Of a stretch of DNA of 9,535 nt, positions 1-5,741 are shown one piece after another. Both the position numbers and the translations under genes were made by a program. Position 1 is the stretch's first letter; each line of letters starts with the position of its first letter. Origin of the DNA: Methanosarcinales archaeon (GTDB lineage: Archaea; Halobacteriota; Syntropharchaeia; Alkanophagales; Methanospirareceae); assembly GCA_009618475.1 (NCBI GenBank), contig WJOV01000082.1, positions 1 to 9,535 of the forward strand, written 5' to 3'. The notes under the pieces were generated by a model. The model had not been told where the DNA came from, searched no databases, and saw only the letters and a program-made list of their open reading frames with translations.

Positions 1-1
1 A

Positions 2-106
2 CGGCGGCATCCAATGAGAGAAGAGCAGGTTATAGAAACATTAAAGAAATTCAAGTTAAAGGAAGAAGATATTCATGATAGCTTAAAAATGCTGGCGGAA
101 AAATAA
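2..106 (+). CDS. 3' end of an unidentified gene (cut by window edge)
   Basis: An open frame enters from the left edge and ends at TAA 104-106. The 34 visible residues are charged and probably helical, ending in SLKMLAEK. I do not recognise the family, and most of the protein is outside the window. An internal ATG at 14-16 exists, but the frame is open upstream of it, so this is more likely a C-terminus than a small gene. The next gene has its own TATA-like element just after this stop, so the two are probably not one transcript. Confidence 0.4.
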   Translation, partial: RRHPMREEQVIETLKKFKLKEEDIHDSLKMLAEK

Positions 107-112
107 AAACAA

Positions 113-126
113 AAATACTTATATGA
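113..126 (+). promoter_or_regulatory. TATA-box promoter of the DUF134-AtwA fusion gene
   Basis: The A/T-rich element ACTTATATGA sits around 116-125, about 27 bases before the ATG at 148. That spacing is typical for an archaeal TATA box and a transcript beginning at or next to the start codon. No ribosome binding site is visible, so a leaderless mRNA is the simplest reading. Confidence 0.45.
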
Positions 127-147
127 CTTATGAATATATATTCAAAT

Positions 148-1896
148 ATGCGTGATGCAAGACGAAGAAGACGTGTAGGCTTCCAGCCAAATTTCCTTTA
201 CTTCGAGCCGAGAGAAAGGGCAAAGGGGAGAGGACCTCCTGATCTCGACACAAGTGAAAAGATGTTGAAAGTAGAGGAGTTAGAAAGCATAAGGCTGAAA
301 GATTATTTACAGATGAACCAGGTGGAAGCGGCGAAGATGATGGGTGTTTCGCAGCCTACTTTCCATCGAATAATAACCGAAGCACATCGAAAAATAGCGG
401 GGGCTTTTGTCGAAGGGAAGAGTGGAGCGGGGAAATCGGTTTTACTTCGTATGCTCCGGGGCACTGAGGAATACGCACCGGATAGCGGTGAGATAATTTT
501 CAGGCTCGCGTTTTGTCCCTCATGTTCGTGGTTAGAGGGACCGAGCAAGGTTGGTGAGCCATGTAGTAAGTGTGGGACAGAATTCGAGTTTAGGGAAGTG
601 AATTTCTGGCAGGATAAAGAAATGAAGAGGTTACTAAAAAGCGCGATTGCTATCATGCTGCAGCGCAGTTTCGCTTTATACAGCGATGACTCAGTTATAT
701 GGAATGTATTAGAGGCATTGGAGCGGGCAAAATATCCAAAGAGTAAGAGGATGAAGAAGGTATATGAGATTCTGGAATCGGTGAAAATGTTGCATCGTGT
801 AAATATGCCTGATACGAGAGACCTCAGTGGAGGCGAGAAACAGAGAATGGTGCTTGCGAGGCAGTTAGCGTTGGCGCCCATTCTGCTTTTAGCCGATGAG
901 CCCACGGGAACGCTGGACCACGAGACGGCAAAGGTGGTGCACCGCGCACTGGTAGAAACCACAAGGGGTGGGACAACGTTCCTCGTCACTTCTCATTGGC
1001 CTTATGTGATTAGAGACTTGACAGAGGAAACGGTATGGTTTGATAAAGGTGAAATAGTTGAATATGGCGATACGGAAAAGGTGGTGACAGCTTTTGAGAA
1101 GGAAGTGGGCGAAATAGAGCGCGAGGATTATAAAAAGTTCGGCGACCCGAAGATAAGAATAGAAGGGCTGAAGAAGTATTACCTCTCTGCATCGAGAGGC
1201 GTTGTAAAGGCAGTGGATGATGTTTCGCTTACAATAAATGAGAATGAGATATTCGGGATTGTAGGATCGAGTGGGTCAGGGAAAACGAGTTTAATGAAGA
1301 TTGTAAGCCATTTAGAGCCGGGAACGGGCGGTTCCGCGTGGGTGAGAGTTGGGGATAGCTGGTACGAGTCATCAAAGAAGGATGCTGGAACCTTCATAGA
1401 GAATGGAGTAATTTCAGGTGGCACGACCGAGTGGAAAGCTCATTTTGTAGGTGTGTTACATCAGGAATATTCGTTGATTCCGAAAATCACGACGTGGGAG
1501 AACCTCACGCACGGCATAGGTCTGGATATGCCAGAGGACCTCGCAAAGATGAAGGTAAAGTTCGTGCTCGAAGGCGTGGGATTCTCAGATGAAGAAATGG
1601 AGGAGATACTACCAAAAACGCATCAGGAACTGAGCGTAGGTGAGAAACAGCGGATACTTATTGCTCAACTATTGATGAAAGAGCCTAATATTGCGGTGCT
1701 TGACGAACCAACGGGAACAATGGACCCGGTAACAAAGAAATACGTTGGAGAGACAATAATAAAGGCGAGAGAGAATTTGGGTATAACTTTCGTGATTGTC
1801 ACGCATGACCTTGATTTCGCAGAGAAGGTATGTGATAGAATAGCGAGGATGGAGAATGGTAAAATAACGGAAATAGAGGATTTGAGGGCGGTCTAA
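148..1896 (+). CDS. atwA: DUF134 DNA-binding domain fused to AtwA (methyl-coenzyme M reductase system component A2)
   Basis: AtwA is a double ABC ATPase, without membrane domains, that takes part in ATP-dependent reductive activation of methyl-coenzyme M reductase in the cytoplasm. Residues about 1-91 (start at 148) match DUF134: a basic RRRRRVGF start, an FEPR segment, and a helix-turn-helix at about 58-83 (QVEAAKMMGVS...). From residue 90 the protein is AtwA. NBD1 has Walker A GKSGAGKS (90-97), a zinc-binding insert with Cys123/126/139/142, Q-loop Gln172, signature LSGGEKQR (226-233), Walker B Asp250-Glu251 and His283. NBD2 has GSSGSGKT (373-380), Gln439, LSVGEKQR (495-502), Asp519-Glu520 and His553. 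Ordinary AtwA begins with about 30 residues of beta strands before Walker A; these are absent, replaced by DUF134. NBD1 therefore lacks its adenine-stacking region. An upstream in-frame ATG at 130 is possible, but the TATA spacing favours 148. Confidence 0.88.
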   Translation: MRDARRRRRVGFQPNFLYFEPRERAKGRGPPDLDTSEKMLKVEELESIRLKDYLQMNQVEAAKMMGVSQPTFHRIITEAHRKIAGAFVEGKSGAGKSVLLRMLRGTEEYAPDSGEIIFRLAFCPSCSWLEGPSKVGEPCSKCGTEFEFREVNFWQDKEMKRLLKSAIAIMLQRSFALYSDDSVIWNVLEALERAKYPKSKRMKKVYEILESVKMLHRVNMPDTRDLSGGEKQRMVLARQLALAPILLLADEPTGTLDHETAKVVHRALVETTRGGTTFLVTSHWPYVIRDLTEETVWFDKGEIVEYGDTEKVVTAFEKEVGEIEREDYKKFGDPKIRIEGLKKYYLSASRGVVKAVDDVSLTINENEIFGIVGSSGSGKTSLMKIVSHLEPGTGGSAWVRVGDSWYESSKKDAGTFIENGVISGGTTEWKAHFVGVLHQEYSLIPKITTWENLTHGIGLDMPEDLAKMKVKFVLEGVGFSDEEMEEILPKTHQELSVGEKQRILIAQLLMKEPNIAVLDEPTGTMDPVTKKYVGETIIKARENLGITFVIVTHDLDFAEKVCDRIARMENGKITEIEDLRAV

Positions 1897-1900
1897 GATA

Positions 1901-2395
1901 TTAGCCCGCTTCTTCTAAGTTCTCACCCACGTTTATCGCACTTGTGTTTATATCCTCGATTATCCCGGGGAGGATAAGAGCCACAAGACTCACTTTCTTA
2001 CATTCGTTTATGAGTTCGAGGAAAGTGTTTTTCACTCTTGCATCCTCTATTTTATCTAAGTTCTCGGACAGCAGTGTAATCACCGGTTTTAGGTTATCCT
2101 CGAAAAAACGCTTCGAAAACATCCCAAAAGCACCAGTTAAAGATGTATTAACGGAATAACGCATTTCCCCTCCCATTTTGATTTCCTTAATCAAATTCGT
2201 CATTTTCAACTTTTCCAGGTTTATGGTGATCAATCCACTGCTGTAGCCCGTGCCTTTTTCTATTTCCCTCTGCGATACCGGACAGGACTTGAACAACATG
2301 CATCCCCAGACACGCCACACCGATTCTCCTAATTCCCATTGTTCCCCTATTTTCGCTAACGATTCCAATATTTCCGGCATTGCAACTTCGCTCAT
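1901..2395 (-). CDS. GbsR/MarR-like winged-helix transcriptional regulator
   Basis: A 164-residue cytoplasmic protein with an N-terminal winged helix-turn-helix (about residues 18-80: ELGESVWRVWGCMLF, then SQREIEKGTGYSSGLITINL, then a wing ending in RYSVN). This resembles the GbsR branch of MarR-type regulators, which also open with an E-L-G...R-(I/V)-(W/Y)-G-L-L segment. The C-terminal half is helical and probably dimerises. The ATG at 2395 is preceded by GGTGA about 7 bases upstream. The gene converges on the AtwA fusion with only 4 bases between stop codons. The ligand and target genes cannot be deduced; regulation of a neighbour is only an inference from position. Confidence 0.72.
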   Translation of the reverse strand: MSEVAMPEILESLAKIGEQWELGESVWRVWGCMLFKSCPVSQREIEKGTGYSSGLITINLEKLKMTNLIKEIKMGGEMRYSVNTSLTGAFGMFSKRFFEDNLKPVITLLSENLDKIEDARVKNTFLELINECKKVSLVALILPGIIEDINTSAINVGENLEEAG

Positions 2396-2436
2396 TTTTA
2401 TTCACCTTTACTTACTAAATGTAAATTCGCGTATAC

Positions 2437-2446
2437 TATTTAAAGG
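2437..2446 (-). promoter_or_regulatory. TATA box of the winged-helix regulator
   Basis: On the minus strand CTTTAAATAG, preceded by a BRE-like GAAAC, lies about 45 bases before the ATG at 2395. This predicts a start near 2415 and a leader of about 20 bases containing the GGTGA ribosome binding site. Confidence 0.5.
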
Positions 2447-2511
2447 TTTCTTACTTCGCGGCTTGTAACACAATTCGAATATGCTCAATAAAGACTGGAA
2501 AAAAAAGGGAC

Positions 2512-3831
2512 TTAATTCTTCAGTTTTTCTTTGCAATAAGGACAAACCTTCCAGGATAAAGAACCGGTGGAGTTACATTTGGGGCATTTTGTTATCCCGA
2601 CATCCGACCCACAGTAAGGGCATGCATTCCAGTTTTGATCAATATTGCTACCACAGAAAGGGCATTTGTAAATGCTGCCCATGCGATTAGTTATGCCTGC
2701 TCTTGCTAAATACTCTTTAACTCGTTCGTCTATCTCTTCTTTCTGTGGTGGCTTCACGACTACTTCTTTAATGCTCAAGGCAGGATACGCTTTTACGTAT
2801 GTCTCTTTTAGCCGGTTTACCGTTGCTCTCATGTAAGCACCATCATAAGGAAGCCTATGTCCAAGCATCTCTTCTACATAGTCCACAGGAACACCTTGAT
2901 CTCTAAGGATAGTGGAGAAAGAGGCTCGTAAGGCATGTATTCCCGCAGTGTTTATTGTTCTCCCCTTTTCTTCTTCACTTATCAGCCCTACCTTTAGTGC
3001 TACTGCTTGCATGGCTCTATTTATGCCACCTTCATAAGCTCTTACACGCTCACTTCTACGGCGGTTAGATTCTGATATGAAGAGGGGGGAATCGTTTTTT
3101 ATGTCTTCTGGAGACAGATATCTCGAACCCTTTCTTCTAAGCTTGATATAACATCTTAATGTATCAACTGCATCTTCACCTAAGAATGTATAGTATTCTA
3201 TCCCCTCCTTCTCTCTCATGAGATGTAAAGTAAGTGGAATCTCGCCTTTATCTAAACCCTCAGCCACGTCTCCATAGTTCAGCGTGATAAGTTCTTTCAT
3301 CCCCAGCCCAGCCTGGAATGCACACAGGATGACCACTTTGTCACGTAATCGCTCACAAACGTCTAACATCCGCTTTACATCTTGTGCCGATAGGAACTTT
3401 CTGAAGTTCTCTTTTAGTTTCCTCGGTGTTGGTAAGTGTAAATTGCCTATGGGAATATCGTTCTCCTTATAGAATACCCTTACGTCTTCAATGACCTGCC
3501 CTGCTGATCGTGGTGCCAGTCCTTTTTCTCCTTTTCTCTTCCCTCCTTTTTCGGGTATTACATAGTCAGTCCTGAGCCAGTCATAAAACTCTTTTAACTT
3601 ATGTTCCGTTTTCTTCACGCCTACTCTTTTCGCTTCTTCTATCAGTTCCCCCGGGCTTCGTTCTCTCCAGTTGCAGTATAACTTTATCAGTCGTGAGCGG
3701 TTTTCCCTGATTTTCTCTCCTCTTCCTATGAGTGTTAGCTTTACCTCTTTGATTTCGCTAAAAGCTTTGTTGTCTCTTTCGAGTTCTGCTTTCGCTTCTA
3801 CCCTTTCCCCTTCAATCGCTTTCGCATTCAA
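2512..3831 (-). CDS. Tyrosine recombinase/integrase with C-terminal tandem zinc ribbons
   Basis: A 439-residue site-specific recombinase of the phage integrase family, which cuts and rejoins DNA through a catalytic tyrosine. Residues about 40-135 form the helical SAM-like core-binding domain. The catalytic domain shows a possible hairpin lysine (Lys208), HALR (His299, Arg302), LGH (His325) and the probable nucleophile Tyr333. The first catalytic arginine, normally in a TGLRxSEL-type motif, is Gly177 here (AGLGMKEL). Codon GGG is one base from AGG, so this may be an inactivating change or a lineage feature. Residues 384-439 hold two CxxC...CxxC units (Cys390/393/404/407 and 416/419/430/433), a double zinc ribbon that may bind DNA or a partner. 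The only start is TTG at 3831, because an in-frame TGA lies three codons upstream. The gene is divergent from the truncated mcrA. Confidence 0.87.
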   Translation of the reverse strand: MNAKAIEGERVEAKAELERDNKAFSEIKEVKLTLIGRGEKIRENRSRLIKLYCNWRERSPGELIEEAKRVGVKKTEHKLKEFYDWLRTDYVIPEKGGKRKGEKGLAPRSAGQVIEDVRVFYKENDIPIGNLHLPTPRKLKENFRKFLSAQDVKRMLDVCERLRDKVVILCAFQAGLGMKELITLNYGDVAEGLDKGEIPLTLHLMREKEGIEYYTFLGEDAVDTLRCYIKLRRKGSRYLSPEDIKNDSPLFISESNRRRSERVRAYEGGINRAMQAVALKVGLISEEEKGRTINTAGIHALRASFSTILRDQGVPVDYVEEMLGHRLPYDGAYMRATVNRLKETYVKAYPALSIKEVVVKPPQKEEIDERVKEYLARAGITNRMGSIYKCPFCGSNIDQNWNACPYCGSDVGITKCPKCNSTGSLSWKVCPYCKEKLKN

Positions 3832-3858
3832 CTTTCTTCATCAAATATAAAGACCAGC

Positions 3859-3876
3859 CTATATAAAAAGGATTGG
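3859..3876. promoter_or_regulatory. Bidirectional TATA element between integrase and truncated mcrA
   Basis: Read on the plus strand, CTATATAAAAAGG is a good TATA box whose centre lies about 27 bases before the ATG at 3892, so a leaderless transcript would start at the truncated mcrA. Read on the minus strand, CAATCCTTTTTATA looks like a BRE plus TATA box firing towards the integrase TTG at 3831. The same minus-strand 12-mer, CAATCCTTTTTA, recurs in the promoter of the CBS gene (9337-9348). Confidence 0.45.
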
Positions 3877-3891
3877 ATAAATAATGCAGCG

Positions 3892-5328
3892 ATGCAACAG
3901 TGCTGGGACGACATGAAGAGGGGAATTGTTTTAGGACTGGACGATGCACACGGACTGTTAGAAGCGAGACTGGGTAAGGAAGTTACGCCGGATACCATAA
4001 GCCACTACATGGAAGTGCTGAACCACGCGCTGCCCGGTGGCGCAGTCATTCAGGAGCACATGGTAGAGACGAAACCGATGCTCGTGAACGACAGCTATGC
4101 GAAGATATTTACCGGAGACGACGACCTTGCAGATGCGGTGGACAGGCGATTCCTGTTAGACATAAACAAGGAGTTCGCAGCGGGCTGGGACCATCCTGGA
4201 GAACAGGCAGAGCAGTTGAAAGAAGCAATCGGGAAGAAGATCTGGCAGGTTCTGTGGATGCCTACGGTCGTAGCCAGGCAGACAGATGGTGGAACGATGT
4301 TCAGATGGGTAGGCATGCAGGTCGGAATGACGATGATAAACGCATACAAGCTGTGTGCAGGCGAATCAGTGACAGGTGAATTCGCATACTATGCAAAACA
4401 CGCCGCGGTGGTTCAGTTGTCGAACTACATGCCGGTAAAGAGAGCAAGGTCGCACAACGAGCCTGGTGGTATGCCATTAGGAATAAATGCAGACAGCGTT
4501 AGGTCTAACGCGTTGTTCCCGAACGACCCGATAAGGAACGAATTAGAGAGCATCGCAGTTGCCGCAATGGTCTATGACCAGTTGTGGTTCGGAACGTACA
4601 TGTCTGGTGGTGTAGGGTTCACACAGTACGCATCCGCGACATACACGGACAATATCCTGGAGGACTTCTGCTACAAGGGATGTGAGATAGGACTGGATTA
4701 CGCAGGCGGCGAGATGGCTTCGATAAAGGGCGACAAGCTCAACATGGACATCCTGGAGGAAATAATACGCGCGGAGAACGATTACTGCCTGACGCAATAC
4801 GAGGCGTACCCGACAGTAGCGGAATCGCACTTCGGTGGTTCTGTAAGAGCGTGCTGTGCAGCCGCGGGATGTGGTAGTGCCGTTGCGTGTGCAACAGGAC
4901 TTGCACAGCCGACGTTGAGTGCATGGTCACTGTCTCAGTTAGGACACTACGAGCGTATAGGTAGGCTCGGATTCTTCGGCTATGACCTGCAAGACCAGTG
5001 CACGGCATGCGGTTCGTATTCGTACCAGAGCGATGAGGGAATGCCATTCGAGATGCGAGGCGTGAACTATCCGAACTACGCGATGAACGTCGGGCATCAG
5101 AGTGCATACGGCGGTCTGGTAGCAGGTGCACACTGTGCGAATCACGATGCGTGGGTGCTGTCGCCGCTGTGGAAAGTGGCGTTCGCGGACCGTGACCTGC
5201 CGTTCGACCGTGGATACGTGACCAGAGAGTACGGACTGGGAGCAAACAGGGAATTCTGCAAGGTTGCAGGAGAGAGAGACCTGATAGTCGCCGGTTATTA
5301 CGGCAGAGAACCCGGTGCAAGAGTATAA
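3892..5328 (+). CDS. mcrA: 5'-truncated methyl-coenzyme M reductase alpha subunit, ANME-1 type
   Basis: McrA binds coenzyme F430 and catalyses the last step of methanogenesis or, in reverse, methane activation. The 478 visible residues match the family from the conserved NNAAMQQ segment to the C-terminus; NNAA is readable in frame just upstream of the ATG (3880-3891). Full-length ANME-1 McrA is about 580 residues, so about 100 N-terminal residues are missing. Retained sites by family alignment: nickel-ligand Gln54, the modified His170 and Arg184, GGVGFTQY around 240-246, Gly363 (thioglycine position) and Cys370 in GYDLQDQC. Val318 in FGGSVR replaces the methylated Gln of methanogens, and Cys321, 322, 327 and 333 form the ANME-1 cysteine patch. 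There are no stops or frameshifts. It has no ribosome binding site but does have a TATA box at leaderless spacing. It is probably a duplicated fragment; without its N-terminus it is unlikely to build a normal enzyme. Confidence 0.9.
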   Translation: MQQCWDDMKRGIVLGLDDAHGLLEARLGKEVTPDTISHYMEVLNHALPGGAVIQEHMVETKPMLVNDSYAKIFTGDDDLADAVDRRFLLDINKEFAAGWDHPGEQAEQLKEAIGKKIWQVLWMPTVVARQTDGGTMFRWVGMQVGMTMINAYKLCAGESVTGEFAYYAKHAAVVQLSNYMPVKRARSHNEPGGMPLGINADSVRSNALFPNDPIRNELESIAVAAMVYDQLWFGTYMSGGVGFTQYASATYTDNILEDFCYKGCEIGLDYAGGEMASIKGDKLNMDILEEIIRAENDYCLTQYEAYPTVAESHFGGSVRACCAAAGCGSAVACATGLAQPTLSAWSLSQLGHYERIGRLGFFGYDLQDQCTACGSYSYQSDEGMPFEMRGVNYPNYAMNVGHQSAYGGLVAGAHCANHDAWVLSPLWKVAFADRDLPFDRGYVTREYGLGANREFCKVAGERDLIVAGYYGREPGARV

Positions 5329-5364
5329 AGTCAAACAAACAAAAAACAAACAAAACGGTAAAAA
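5273..5364 (+). repeat. Inverted repeat, left arm (mcrA 3' end)
   Basis: These 92 bases, the last codons of mcrA plus 36 bases after the stop, are identical to the reverse complement of 9444-9535. The repeat is cut by the window edge, so its true length is unknown. Identity stops abruptly at 5364, just before the terminator hairpin. Confidence 0.95.
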
Positions 5365-5366
5365 TC

Positions 5367-5402
5367 GGGGGGAATTTTTTCCCCTTCTTTATTTTTTTAT
5401 TT
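5367..5402 (+). terminator. Terminator after the truncated mcrA
   Basis: A perfect hairpin, GGGGAA (5369-5374), loop TTTT, TTCCCC (5379-5384), is followed by a T-rich stretch to about 5402. It lies 40 bases after the mcrA stop. The other mcrA copy has a different hairpin at the same place. Confidence 0.7.
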
Positions 5403-5472
5403 AGACACAGATTTCACATAATAAAGAATTTGTTTAGCTAACCACAAGATTACACAGATTTCCACGAGAAAC

Positions 5473-5603
5473 CTTTTCTTAGAAAGAAAAGCTTTACCAA
5501 CAACCTTTCTTTGGAAAAGAAAGCTTGACCAAAGAAACAACTTTTTTGCTAAAACTTTTTTCTAAAAAGTTTTAGCACAGGGTTTCTTTTTGTGAAAAAG
5601 AAA
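5473..5603. repeat. Cluster of four perfect triloop hairpins
   Basis: Four perfect inverted repeats follow each other, all with 3-base spacers. They are CTTTTCTT/AAGAAAAG (5473-5491), CTTTCTTT/AAAGAAAG (5505-5523), GCTAAAACTTTTT/AAAAAGTTTTAGC (5548-5576, 13-base arms) and TTTCTTTTT/AAAAAGAAA (5583-5603). The first two are followed by similar text (AAGCTTTACCAACAAC and AAGCTTGACCAAAGAAACAAC), which suggests a degenerate tandem unit of about 35 bases. Their role is unknown; transcript ends, RNA stabilisation or a dispersed repeat family are all possible. Confidence 0.85.
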
Positions 5604-5688
5604 AAGTGTTGTGTGTTCAGATACTTTCGGAATTACGGAACCTTAAGAAAATTACCAAAAAAACTTCTGAAAAAAGAAAAAATCGAAA

Positions 5689-5736
5689 ACTTTTTAAATG
5701 CATATAGCATTATATTTATAAGAACTGTATGGGAGG
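5689..5736 (+). promoter_or_regulatory. Promoter and ribosome binding site of the flavoprotein
   Basis: A TATA-like CTTTTTAAAT at 5689-5698 predicts a start near 5720. GGAGG at 5732-5736 then sits 5 bases before the ATG at 5742, which decides that start over the longer GTG frame. A palindrome ATGC-atata-GCAT (5698-5710) lies between the TATA box and the expected start and could be an operator. Confidence 0.55.
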
Positions 5737-5741
5737 AAAAA

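Larger units (their letters stand above)
5403..5741. other. Intergenic stretch without a gene
   Basis: Together with the terminator this is a 413-base gap between the truncated mcrA and the flavoprotein. The first few bases (TTTAGACACAGATTTC, about 5400-5415) still resemble the trailer of the other mcrA copy. Next comes A/T-rich sequence, then four perfect hairpins (5473-5603), and finally the flavoprotein promoter. A GTG-initiated extension of the flavoprotein frame back to 5592 runs through a hairpin and codes lysine-rich sequence, so I do not consider it coding. Confidence 0.6.

Noticed and set aside
303..989. Long minus-strand frame inside the AtwA fusion gene
   Set aside because: Serine- and leucine-rich translation without a recognisable family; it is the antisense of the well-supported ATPase.
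3864..3875. 12-base match TAAAAAGGATTG shared with 9337-9348 as a possible attachment-site repeat
   Set aside because: In both places it is the minus-strand BRE/TATA region of a gene, which explains the similarity without an integration event.
4739..5353. Two overlapping minus-strand frames within mcrA
   Set aside because: They are antisense to highly conserved McrA coding sequence and have Arg/Ser/His-rich composition typical of shadow frames.
5592..5741. GTG-initiated 50-residue N-terminal extension of the flavoprotein
   Set aside because: It begins in the loop of a hairpin, is lysine- and phenylalanine-rich low-complexity sequence, spans the promoter, and a GGAGG-preceded ATG at 5742 starts exactly at the family's N-terminus.
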